DNA of 25,068 bases from JAEUNJ01 sp052035955. Its GTDB lineage: Bacteria; Pseudomonadota; Gammaproteobacteria; Burkholderiales; Rhodocyclaceae. The notes under the pieces are model-generated. The model was not told where the DNA came from. It saw only the letters and a list, made by a program, of their open reading frames with translations, and made no database searches. Position 1 is the first letter of the stretch. Each line of letters begins with the position of its first letter. The stretch is taken from assembly GCA_052035955.1 (NCBI GenBank), contig JBPOHD010000036.1, forward strand, positions 1 to 25,068. Reading direction: 5' to 3'. Of this stretch, positions 12,830 to 20,098 are shown one piece after another. A program made the translations under genes and the position numbers.

Positions 12830-14032
12830 ATGGCCACCCTCACCCTGCACCCGGGCCGCGAGCGCTCACTTCTGCGCCGCCATCCCTGGATCTTCGATAC
12901 TTCCGTCGCCGGCCTGTCGGGCCGCGCCCGCCCGGGGGATACCGTCACGGTGGCCGACGAGCGCGGCACGCCCCTGGCCCGGGCGGCCTGGAGCCCCGAG
13001 TCGCGGATCCGCGCCCGGGTGTGGACCTTCGACCCGGAGGAGACGGTGGACGACGCCTTCTTCAAGCGCCGGGTCGCCGCTGCCGTCGCCCGCCGGCAGG
13101 CCATGCCGGGCCTGGCCGACCAGGACGGCCTGCGCCTGATCCACGCCGAATCGGACGGACTGCCCGGGGTGATCGCCGACCGTTACGGCGACACGGTGGT
13201 GCTGCAACTGACCAGTGCCGGCGCCGAGCGCTGGCGCTCGGCCATCGTCGGCGCCGTCGCCCGGGCCACGGGCTGCCCGCGTATCTACGAGCGTTCGGAT
13301 TCGGAGGTGCGCGGCCTGGAGGGCCTGGGCCCGGAAACCGGCTGGCGCCTGGGCGCGCCCGATGGCCGGCCCGTCGTCATCGGCGAGAACGGGGTGCGCC
13401 TGCGGGTGGACGTGGAGGGCGGCCACAAGACCGGCTTCTACCTGGATCAGCGCGACAACCGCCTGCTGCTGCGCCGCCTGGCGGCGGGCAAGAGGGTGCT
13501 CAACTGCTTCTGCTACACGGGCGGCTTCTCCCTCCAGGCCCTGGCCGGCGGGGCGGAGCGGGTGGTCTCCGTGGACAGCTCCGGCCCGGCCCTGGCCCTG
13601 GCCCGGGAGAGCCTTGCCCTGAACCCGGACCTCGACGCGACCCGGGCCGAGTGGCGGGAGGCGGACGTCTTCGAGGAGCTGCGCCGCCTGCGGGAGGCCG
13701 GCGAGCGCTTCGACGTCGTGGTCCTCGACCCGCCCAAGTTCGCCCCCTCGGCGGCCCACGCGGACAGGGCCTCCCGGGCCTACAAGGACATCAACATGAA
13801 CGGCCTGCGCCTGCTGGAACCGGGCGGCCTGCTGATGACCTACTCCTGTTCCGGCGGCATCGGCGTCGAGCTGTTCCAGAAGATCGTCGCCGGGGCGGCC
13901 CTGGACGCCGGCAAGCGGACGGGGGCCGGGGCGCGCATCGTGCAGCGCCTGCAGGGCGCCGCCGACCACCCGGTGGACCTGGCCTTCCCGGAGGGCGAGT
14001 ACCTGAAGGGCCTGCTGGTCGAGGTTGATTGA
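12830..14032 (+). CDS. rlmI: 23S rRNA (cytosine-5) methyltransferase RlmI
   Basis: This 400-residue SAM-dependent enzyme of the RlmI/RlmK family methylates a cytosine of 23S rRNA (C1962 in E. coli). An N-terminal PUA domain (about residues 3-75, including LRRHPWIFDTSVAGLSG split at a turn) is followed by a central RNA-contact region and a Rossmann methyltransferase domain. Motif I is VLNCFCYTGGFSLQAL (223-238), motif II contains VSVDSS, motif IV is VLDPPKF (298-304), and the catalytic cysteine is in TYSCSGG (Cys340). GHKTGFYLDQRDNR (198-211) is the family signature just before motif I. Length matches the family. Start ATG 12830 is the only one giving a complete PUA domain; no clear ribosome-binding site is seen. 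Confidence 0.92.
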   Translation: MATLTLHPGRERSLLRRHPWIFDTSVAGLSGRARPGDTVTVADERGTPLARAAWSPESRIRARVWTFDPEETVDDAFFKRRVAAAVARRQAMPGLADQDGLRLIHAESDGLPGVIADRYGDTVVLQLTSAGAERWRSAIVGAVARATGCPRIYERSDSEVRGLEGLGPETGWRLGAPDGRPVVIGENGVRLRVDVEGGHKTGFYLDQRDNRLLLRRLAAGKRVLNCFCYTGGFSLQALAGGAERVVSVDSSGPALALARESLALNPDLDATRAEWREADVFEELRRLREAGERFDVVVLDPPKFAPSAAHADRASRAYKDINMNGLRLLEPGGLLMTYSCSGGIGVELFQKIVAGAALDAGKRTGAGARIVQRLQGAADHPVDLAFPEGEYLKGLLVEVD

Positions 14033-14062
14033 TCCTCCGCCCTGTGTTCTCATGTCCGGCCC

Positions 14063-14425
14063 ATGGCTAGCCTTCGCCTCCGCCAACCGCTGATCGCCTT
14101 CCTGCTCGCCCTGCTGCTCCTCGGAGCCCAGCAGGCGGCGGTGGCGCACCTGGTCGGCCACGCGGCGGGCCCGGGGTCCGCCGTCCCGGGACTGGCCGAT
14201 CCGCCCGGGGGCGAAGGCGACGGCAGCGACCATGGCGCCGGCCTCGCCCAGTTGTGCACCACCTGCCTGGCCTTCGCCGCCCTCGACGGGGCGGCGGCGG
14301 CGCCGGTCCATCTGCTGGACCTGGCCGCGGCGCAATCGGCGGCGCCCGGGCATCCCGCGGCCGAGCCGCCCTCCCTTCCCCACCGCCTCGCCCACCGGGC
14401 CCGCGCTCCCCCCGCGATTTCCTGA
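14063..14425 (+). CDS. Small exported Cys/His-containing protein (DUF2946-like), first gene of metal-uptake operon
   Basis: This encodes a 120-residue protein with a strong signal sequence (LRLRQPLIAFLLALLLLGAQ, cleavage likely after AVA at about 28). The mature part starts HLVGH and holds His29, His33, His57 and a C-x-x-C pair in AQLCTTCLAFAA (Cys65, Cys68). The rest is Ala/Pro-rich with further histidines (PHRLAHRARAPP). This resembles the loosely defined DUF2946-type proteins found near metal transporters. I infer a periplasmic or membrane-associated metal-binding role from the residues and from the gene order, in which an outer-membrane protein and a metal ABC transporter follow. It starts 30 bp after rlmI; no Zur- or Fur-like box is evident in that gap. 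Confidence 0.7.
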   Translation: MASLRLRQPLIAFLLALLLLGAQQAAVAHLVGHAAGPGSAVPGLADPPGGEGDGSDHGAGLAQLCTTCLAFAALDGAAAAPVHLLDLAAAQSAAPGHPAAEPPSLPHRLAHRARAPPAIS

Positions 14426-14488
14426 AGCACCGACCACCAGCGGCATTCCCCCGGGGGATGCCCTTCGTCGTCCACTTCGGAGAAATCG

Positions 14489-15913
14489 ATGCATTCCATG
14501 CCAATCAAGCTGGCCGCCGTCGCCCTGGCCCTGGGCGCGCCGGCCATCGCGCCGGCGGCCGACGCCGCCGACCTCGCCGCCCTGCGCGAGGAGATCGCCC
14601 AGATGAGGAAGTCCTACGAGGGGCGCATCGCCGCCCTGGAACAGCGCCTGGCCCAGGCGGAGAACACGGCGGGCCGCGCCGAGAACGCAGCCCTCCAGGC
14701 CGAGGGCGCGGCCCGGGCGGCCAGCCAGCGCCCGGCCGGCGAGTCGGCCATGAATCCGGGCATCTCCCTGATCCTTTCCGGGATGTACACGAACCTGAAG
14801 GTGGACCCGGCCGGACAGCCCTGGGGCATCACGGGTTTCGTGCCTTCCATGGGCGAGGTGGCGCCCCCGGCCCGCAGCTTCAGCCTGGGCGAGTCGGAGC
14901 TGGTGGTGGCGGCCAACATCGACCATCGCTTCCGCGGCGTCATGACCCTGGCCCTGCCGCCCGAGGCGGGGGAGGCGCCCCAGGTCGAGGAGGGCTACAT
15001 CCAGACCCTGGGCCTGGGGCATGGCCTGACCCTGAAGGCGGGGCGCTTCCTGTCCGGCCTGGGCTACATGAACGAGCAGCACGCCCATGCCTGGGATTTC
15101 TCGGACGCCCCCCTGGCCTACAAGGCATTCTTCGGCAACCAGCTGCGCGGCGACGGCATCCAGCTCAAGTGGGTGGCGCCGACGGAGACCTTCCTGGAAT
15201 TCGGTGCCGAAGCCGGACGCGGCGGCGCCTTCCCCTCGGCCGACCGGAACAAGAACGGCTTCCAGACCGGCACCCTGTTCGCCCACGTGGGCGGCGACGT
15301 CGGCCGTTCCCACGGCTGGCGGGCCGGCCTTTCCTACATGCGCAGCTCCCCGCGGGACCGGGCCTACACGGACGACGGCAACGGGACGACGAACGCCTTC
15401 ACCGGGCGCAGCCGGACCTGGATCGCCGATGCGGTCTGGAAGTGGGCGCCGGAAGGCAATTCGAGCTATCGCAGCCTGACCCTGCAGGGCGAGTACTTCC
15501 AGCGCCGCGAGGACGGGACCCTGGCCTACGATGTGGACGGGACGGCCCTCAACTGCCTGCTGGCCGACTGCCGTGGCGGCTACCGCACCCGCCAGTCGGG
15601 CTGGTATGCCCAGGCGGTGTGGAAGTTCCGCCCGACCTGGCGGGTGGGCTTCCGCCACGACCGGCTGAACGCCGGGAGCATGGACAACGGCCTCGTCGCC
15701 GATCCCGCCTCGGGCCTGTCCGCGGCCGACTTCCCCATCCTGGCCGGCCACCGGCCGCGCCGGAACACGGTCATGCTGGACTGGTCGCCCTCCGAGTTCT
15801 CCCGGGTGCGCCTGCAGTACGCCCGGGACCAGTCCCGCGCCGGCATCGCCGACAACCAGGTGTGGCTCCACTACATCGTCAGCCTGGGCAGCCACGGCGC
15901 CCACAAGTTCTGA
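14489..15913 (+). CDS. Outer-membrane beta-barrel protein with N-terminal coiled coil (metal-uptake associated)
   Basis: This encodes a 474-residue exported protein. A signal peptide (MHSMPIKLAAVALALGAP, cleavage near residue 24-27) is followed by a coiled coil at about 27-80 (LAALREEIAQMRKSYEGRIA, then Ala/Glu-rich heptads), as in trimeric porins tethered to peptidoglycan. The remainder is a series of amphipathic strands with aromatic girdles (SFSLGESELVVAANIDHRF, TLKAGRFLSGLGYMNEQHAH, FQTGTLFAHVGGDV and others) and ends in the terminal strand VWLHYIVSLGSHGAHKF with a C-terminal Phe, typical of BamA-recognised barrels. Start ATG 14489 has GGAG 8-9 bases upstream. The position next to a metal ABC transporter suggests an outer-membrane route for zinc or manganese. 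The metal is inference. Confidence 0.8.
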   Translation: MHSMPIKLAAVALALGAPAIAPAADAADLAALREEIAQMRKSYEGRIAALEQRLAQAENTAGRAENAALQAEGAARAASQRPAGESAMNPGISLILSGMYTNLKVDPAGQPWGITGFVPSMGEVAPPARSFSLGESELVVAANIDHRFRGVMTLALPPEAGEAPQVEEGYIQTLGLGHGLTLKAGRFLSGLGYMNEQHAHAWDFSDAPLAYKAFFGNQLRGDGIQLKWVAPTETFLEFGAEAGRGGAFPSADRNKNGFQTGTLFAHVGGDVGRSHGWRAGLSYMRSSPRDRAYTDDGNGTTNAFTGRSRTWIADAVWKWAPEGNSSYRSLTLQGEYFQRREDGTLAYDVDGTALNCLLADCRGGYRTRQSGWYAQAVWKFRPTWRVGFRHDRLNAGSMDNGLVADPASGLSAADFPILAGHRPRRNTVMLDWSPSEFSRVRLQYARDQSRAGIADNQVWLHYIVSLGSHGAHKF

Positions 15914-15923
15914 GGACATCGCC

Positions 15924-16832
15924 ATGAATCGACATTTCGCCTGGCTGGCGCCGCTCCTGGCGCTGGCCGCCGGGCCTGCCCCGGCCGCCCTCAACGTCTT
16001 CGCCACCGTCCCCGAGTGGGCAGCCCTCGCCCAGGAGATCGGCGGCGCCCAGGTCAAGGTGTTCGCCGCCACCCACGGCCTCCAGGATCCGCACCGCATC
16101 GAGGCCAAGCCCTCGCTGATCGCCCGGGCCCGCGGCGCCGACCTGGTGGTGGCCACGGGGGCCGACCTGGAGGTCGGCTGGCTGCCCGTGGTGTTGCGCG
16201 AGTCGGGCAATGCCCGTGTCCAGCCCGGCCAGCCCGGCCATTTCGAGGCCGCCCGCCATGTCCGGCTGCTGGAGATCCCCGCCCGCCTGGACCGGGCGGA
16301 GGGGGACGTGCATCCGGGGGGCAATCCCCACATCCAGGCCGATGCCCGCAACATCCTGAAAGTGGGCGAGGCCCTGGCGGCCCGCATGGCCGAGCTGGAC
16401 CCGGCCGCCGCCACCGCCTACCGGGCAGGCTGGAAGGCCTTCGCGGAACGCTGGAAGGCGGCCCTGGACCGCTGGGAGAAGGAGGCGGCGCCCCTGCGCG
16501 GCGTGCCGGTGCTGGTCCAGCACAAGGCCTTTCCCTACCTGGAGGACTGGCTCGGGCTGCGGCAGGTGGATGCCCTCGAACCGAAGCCGGGAGTGGAACC
16601 CACCAGCGCGCACCTGGCCGGGGTGCTGGAACGCCTGAAGGCGCAGCCGGCGCGCATGGTGCTGCGGCCGGCCTACCAGCACGAGGGACCCTCCCGCTGG
16701 ATCGAGGAGAAGGCGCGCATCCCGATGGTGACGCTGCCCTTCACAGTCGGCGGCACGGCGGAGGCCCGCGACCTCTTCTCGCTCCACGACGATACCCTGC
16801 GCCGCCTCCTGGCGGCCCTGCGCCAGCCATGA
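15924..16832 (+). CDS. Periplasmic metal-binding protein of a ZnuA/TroA-type ABC transporter
   Basis: This encodes a 302-residue cluster A-I substrate-binding protein for zinc or manganese uptake. A signal peptide (WLAPLLALAAGPAPAA, cleavage near residue 22) precedes LNVFATVPEWAALAQEIGG, the typical opening strand and helix. Candidate metal ligands are His57 in LQDPHRIEAKPS, His136 in GNPHIQADARN (with His130 beside it), and His200 in VLVQHKAFPYLEDWLG. EPKPGVEPTSAHL is the family's second-lobe motif. The His-rich loop of classical ZnuA is absent, so the metal could be zinc or manganese. It starts 10 bp after the outer-membrane gene and its stop overlaps the ATPase start by ATGA. Confidence 0.87.
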   Translation: MNRHFAWLAPLLALAAGPAPAALNVFATVPEWAALAQEIGGAQVKVFAATHGLQDPHRIEAKPSLIARARGADLVVATGADLEVGWLPVVLRESGNARVQPGQPGHFEAARHVRLLEIPARLDRAEGDVHPGGNPHIQADARNILKVGEALAARMAELDPAAATAYRAGWKAFAERWKAALDRWEKEAAPLRGVPVLVQHKAFPYLEDWLGLRQVDALEPKPGVEPTSAHLAGVLERLKAQPARMVLRPAYQHEGPSRWIEEKARIPMVTLPFTVGGTAEARDLFSLHDDTLRRLLAALRQP

Positions 16833-17398
16833 CGGGCGCCGTCCTGGTCCGCTGCGAGGCGGTGTCCGCCGGCTACGGGGAACCCGTGGTCGGCCCCCTG
16901 TCGCTGGCCGTCGGGGAAGGCGAGGTCCTCGGCCTGGCCGGCCCCAACGGCTGCGGCAAGTCCACCCTGCTGGCCGTCCTGGCGGGGGCCGGGAAGGTCT
17001 TCTCCGGCCGGGTGGAGCGGCGGCCGGGACTGGCGGTGAGCCACCAGCGCCAGGATTTCGAGGGCCTGGAGGAGGTGCCGCTGACCGGCCGGGAACTGCT
17101 CGCCCTGACCGGGGCTCCGGAGGACGGCCTGCCGGACTGGCTGGCGCCGCGCCTCGACGAGCGCCTGGGCCGCCTGTCCGGCGGCCAGCGCCAGTTCATG
17201 CGCCTGTGGGCCTGCCTGATGGCGCCGGCCGACCTGGTCCTGCTCGACGAGCCGACCAACAACCTGGACCGCCAGGGCACGTCCTTCCTCGGCCAACGGC
17301 TGCACGCCCTGCTGGCCGGCCGGGCAGCGGTGCTGGTGAGCCACGACGCGGCCTTCCTGCGGGCGGTCTGCGACCGGGTGGTGGAATTGGCGCCATGA
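16829..17398 (+). CDS. Metal ABC transporter ATP-binding protein
   Basis: This 189-residue ATPase powers the transporter encoded by its neighbours. Walker A is GPNGCGKST (residues 39-47), the signature is LSGGQRQFMRL (about 115-125), Walker B is DLVLLDEPTNNLD (about 135-147), and the H-loop is VLVSHDAAF. At 189 residues it is shorter than most ZnuC proteins (about 230-250) because it ends soon after the H-loop; no frameshift is seen and the stop overlaps the permease start. Start ATG 16829 overlaps the binding-protein stop as ATGA, and the permease ATG overlaps this gene's stop the same way, so the three genes should be translationally coupled. Confidence 0.9.
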   Translation: MTGAVLVRCEAVSAGYGEPVVGPLSLAVGEGEVLGLAGPNGCGKSTLLAVLAGAGKVFSGRVERRPGLAVSHQRQDFEGLEEVPLTGRELLALTGAPEDGLPDWLAPRLDERLGRLSGGQRQFMRLWACLMAPADLVLLDEPTNNLDRQGTSFLGQRLHALLAGRAAVLVSHDAAFLRAVCDRVVELAP

Positions 17399-18183
17399 AC
17401 CTCGAACTCCTGGCCGACCCCCTGTTCCGCCTGCCCTTCCTGACCGGGCTGGCGCTGGCCGTGCTGCTGCCCCTGGTCGGCATGTACCTGCGCCTGCGCG
17501 ACGAGTGGCTGGCCGCCCTGGCCTTCACCCAGGTGGCATCGGCGGGCGCCCTGGCCGCCGAAGCCCTGGCGCTGCCCATGCTCGGCGGCGGCCTGGGCGG
17601 TGCGGTGCTGGCGGCCCTGCTCAAGGGCGGGCTGGAGCGGGCGGGGGCCAGCGGCTACGCCCTGGTCATGCTGGCCGGCTGGGGCCTGTCGGTCCTGCTG
17701 GCGGCCAACCTGCCCCTGGCCGACCGCCTGACCCACGCCCTGTTCGACGGCCAGCTGTATTTCACGGGGCCGGCCCACCTGGCCGCTGTGGCCGGCACCG
17801 GACTGGTCGTCGCCGTGCTGCTGCGGCGGCTTTCCCGGCCCCTGCTGCTGGAGAGGTTCTTCCCCGACTTCTTCCTCGCCCGGGGCCTCTCGGCCCGCCG
17901 CTACCACCTGCTCTTCGACCTCCTGGCAGCCCTCGTCCTGGCCCTGGCGACCACCTCGGTCGGCGTCATGGGTGCCTTCGCCCTCGTCTTCGCGCCCCCC
18001 CTGGTGGCCTTCCGGATGGGCGGCAGCTGGCGGCGCGGCCTGGGCGTCGCCGTCGGCACCGGGGTCGTCGCCTACGTGGTCGCCTTCGCCCTGGCCCTGG
18101 TCCTCGACCAGCCCTTCGGCCCCCTCTGTGCGATAGTCCTCGTCCTGGTCGCCGGCTCCGTCGCCTTGGCCGGCCGACGGTGA
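17395..18183 (+). CDS. Metal ABC transporter permease (ZnuB-like)
   Basis: This 262-residue integral membrane protein of the ABC-3 permease family (ZnuB/TroC/MntB) forms the channel for the metal. Hydrophobic helices cover most of the chain: FLTGLALAVLLPLVGMYL, AGALAAEALALPMLGGGLG, SGYALVMLAGWGLSVLLAA, LAAVAGTGLVVAVLL, LLFDLLAALVLALATTS and VVAYVVAFALALVL. The family's cytoplasmic coupling region is recognisable in LRDEWLAALAFTQVASAG (about 34-51) and in FFPDFFLARGLSARRYHLLFD. TTSVGVMGAFALVFAPPLVA matches the conserved late-helix motif, in which ABC-3 permeases have VG.(L/I)L..A.LI.PA. Start ATG 17395 overlaps the ATPase stop by ATGA. Confidence 0.88.
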   Translation: MNLELLADPLFRLPFLTGLALAVLLPLVGMYLRLRDEWLAALAFTQVASAGALAAEALALPMLGGGLGGAVLAALLKGGLERAGASGYALVMLAGWGLSVLLAANLPLADRLTHALFDGQLYFTGPAHLAAVAGTGLVVAVLLRRLSRPLLLERFFPDFFLARGLSARRYHLLFDLLAALVLALATTSVGVMGAFALVFAPPLVAFRMGGSWRRGLGVAVGTGVVAYVVAFALALVLDQPFGPLCAIVLVLVAGSVALAGRR

Positions 18184-18226
18184 TATGCTTCTATGCCTTT
18201 CGCCAGACAGAATCCCGCCATCCACC

Positions 18227-19450
18227 GTGGCCTTCTCCCTTTTCGGAAAAAAGGCGCCGCCGCCCAAGCCGGCAGCGCGCAAGCCGGCTCCTCAGGAGCC
18301 GGCTCCGAAACGGCCGGCCGCCGCCCCGTCCGCCGGCCCGGCGAAGCTGCAGCCGTCGCGGGCCGAGACTCCCGCGAAGTCCGCGCAGGAGGAGGATCTC
18401 GGCAGTCTCGACTTCACGGTCACCGGCGCCCTGAGCGGCATCTCGGCGACGCCGATCGCCGAGGGGGACGATACGCCGCGGGTGGCCCCCGTCATCGAGG
18501 AGGCGGCCATGCTCCATGCCAACGGACAGAGCGAGGCCGCCTGTGCCGCCCTCGGGTCGGCCCTGGAGGCTGAACTGGGGTCCGACACGGAACGGGCCTG
18601 GGGCATGCTGTTCGACTTGTACCAGTTGCTCGGGAAGCAGGATGCCTACGAGGCCCTCGCCCTGGACTATGCGGCGCGCTTCGAAAAATCGCCGCCGGCC
18701 TGGGTGCCGCCCGAGAACGACGCGGTCGATCCCGCCCTGATCACCGGCGGGCGGGCCTACGTCTCCCTGACCGGCACCCTCAATGCGCAGGCCGGGGAGC
18801 AGTTGAAGCAGCTCATGAAGATGGCCCAGACCAACCCGGTCGTGCGCCTCGAACTGGGCAAGCTGCGGGACGCCGACGACGGTGGCTGCACCCTCGTCTG
18901 CCGCGCCCTCAACGTCCTCAAGCGGAACAAGAAGGAGTTCGTCCTCGGCGGCGCCGAGGAACTGGCGGCCATCCTGGCCAGGAAGATCGTCCCCGGCCAG
19001 CGCGAGAACGAGGGCATTTGGCTTCTGCTCCTCGAGCTCTACCAGCAGCTCTTCATGCACGAGGTCTTCGAGGACACGGCGGTGAATTACGCGGTGACCT
19101 TCGAGGTGTCGCCGCCGTCCTGGGAAGCCCCCAAGGCGCGCCGCGTGGCGCCGACGGCGGCTGAGCAACCGAAGAACGCCCTGGTCCTGGCCGGCGAGAT
19201 CGTCGCCGCGGGGCCGGACGCCTTCGCCTCCCTGGCCGGCGGCTGTGCGGAAACCAACGACGTGGTGGTGGACGTGCGCCGCCTGCACCGGATGGATTTC
19301 GTCAGCGCCGGTCAACTGCTGAACACCCTCGCCAGCCTCCAGGCCGCCGGCAAGCGCATACGCCTGCGCGGCGCCAACCACCTGGTGGCGGCGCTTTTCG
19401 ATCTGATGGGCATCGGCCAGGTCGCGGCGATAGAGCTGCGCAAGGCCTGA
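18227..19450 (+). CDS. STAS-domain protein with duplicated helical-STAS module
   Basis: This 407-residue cytoplasmic protein begins MAFSLFGKK, followed by a Pro/Ala/Lys-rich flexible region to about residue 60. A module is then present twice. A helical segment at about 123-161 (AWGMLFDLYQLLG ... YAARFEKSPPAW) is matched by 264-300 (GIWLLLLELYQQLF ... YAVTFEVSPPSW), and each is followed by a STAS-like alpha/beta domain (about 174-256 and 316-407; the second contains VVVDVRRLHRMDFVSAGQLL and LRGANHLVAALFDLMGI). STAS domains act in signalling, often by binding a nucleotide or partner kinase; the role here is unknown. The GTG at 18227 is chosen by comparison with the usual M-x-F-S-L-F-G-K-K-type start; ATG 18185 would add 14 unlikely residues. 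It ends 26 bp before hslV. Confidence 0.78.
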   Translation: MAFSLFGKKAPPPKPAARKPAPQEPAPKRPAAAPSAGPAKLQPSRAETPAKSAQEEDLGSLDFTVTGALSGISATPIAEGDDTPRVAPVIEEAAMLHANGQSEAACAALGSALEAELGSDTERAWGMLFDLYQLLGKQDAYEALALDYAARFEKSPPAWVPPENDAVDPALITGGRAYVSLTGTLNAQAGEQLKQLMKMAQTNPVVRLELGKLRDADDGGCTLVCRALNVLKRNKKEFVLGGAEELAAILARKIVPGQRENEGIWLLLLELYQQLFMHEVFEDTAVNYAVTFEVSPPSWEAPKARRVAPTAAEQPKNALVLAGEIVAAGPDAFASLAGGCAETNDVVVDVRRLHRMDFVSAGQLLNTLASLQAAGKRIRLRGANHLVAALFDLMGIGQVAAIELRKA

Positions 19451-19476
19451 TCCCCTTTCCCGCTTCACCGAAAACC

Positions 19477-20013
19477 ATGGACCAGTACCACGGCACGACC
19501 ATCCTGTCCGTCCGTCGCGGCAGCGCCGTCGCCCTCGGCGGCGACGGCCAGGTCACGCTCGGCAACATCGTCATCAAGAGCACGGCGCGCAAGGTCCGCC
19601 GCCTCTACCAGGACCGGATCCTGGCCGGCTTCGCCGGCGGCACCGCCGACGCGTTCACCCTCTTCGAACGCTTCGAGGCCAAGCTGGAAAAGCACCAGGG
19701 CAACCTGCTGCGCTCGGCAGTGGAACTGGCCAAGGACTGGCGCACGGACCGCATGCTGCGCCGGCTGGAGGCCATGCTGGCGGTGGCCGACCGGGAGAAC
19801 AGCCTCGTCATCACCGGCAACGGCGACGTCCTGGAGCCGGAATTCGGCATCGTGGCCATCGGCAGTGGCGGCGCCTACGCCCAGTCGGCGGCGCGGGCCC
19901 TGCTGGAGAACACCGACCTGCCCCCGGCCGAGGTGGTGGCGAAGTCCCTCGCCATCGCCGGTGACCTGTGCATCTACACGAACCAGAACCACGTCATAGA
20001 GACGCTGGGCTGA
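19477..20013 (+). CDS. hslV: ATP-dependent protease subunit HslV (ClpQ)
   Basis: This encodes the 178-residue threonine protease of the HslUV complex, a double hexamer with a proteasome-beta-like fold that degrades misfolded and regulatory proteins fed in by HslU. The propeptide is MDQYHG, so the mature chain begins with the nucleophile Thr7 (TTILSVRRG). Other family marks are VALGGDGQVTLG, RKVRRLY, ILAGFAGGTADAFTLFERFE, KDWRTDRMLRRLEAML, the GNGDVLEPE turn and AIGSGGAYAQSAARAL. Length is typical. It lies only 26 bp after the STAS gene, with no room for a separate promoter except inside that gene, and 85 bp before hslU. Confidence 0.96.
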   Translation: MDQYHGTTILSVRRGSAVALGGDGQVTLGNIVIKSTARKVRRLYQDRILAGFAGGTADAFTLFERFEAKLEKHQGNLLRSAVELAKDWRTDRMLRRLEAMLAVADRENSLVITGNGDVLEPEFGIVAIGSGGAYAQSAARALLENTDLPPAEVVAKSLAIAGDLCIYTNQNHVIETLG

Positions 20014-20098
20014 CGGGCGCCGACCCGGCCGACCGGCGCAACGGCAGGAGCGCCATCGGCGCGGCCGCAGCCACGAGAACATCGCGGAGTTTCAGCCA

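Noticed and set aside
12866..16414. 1182-codon minus-strand frame opposite rlmI and the metal operon
   Set aside because: It runs antisense through several confidently identified genes and ignores their boundaries, as expected for a GC-rich shadow frame.
20014..20098. Terminator between hslV and hslU
   Set aside because: The GCGCCG/CGGCGC hairpin is short and has no T tract, and the two subunits are normally co-transcribed.
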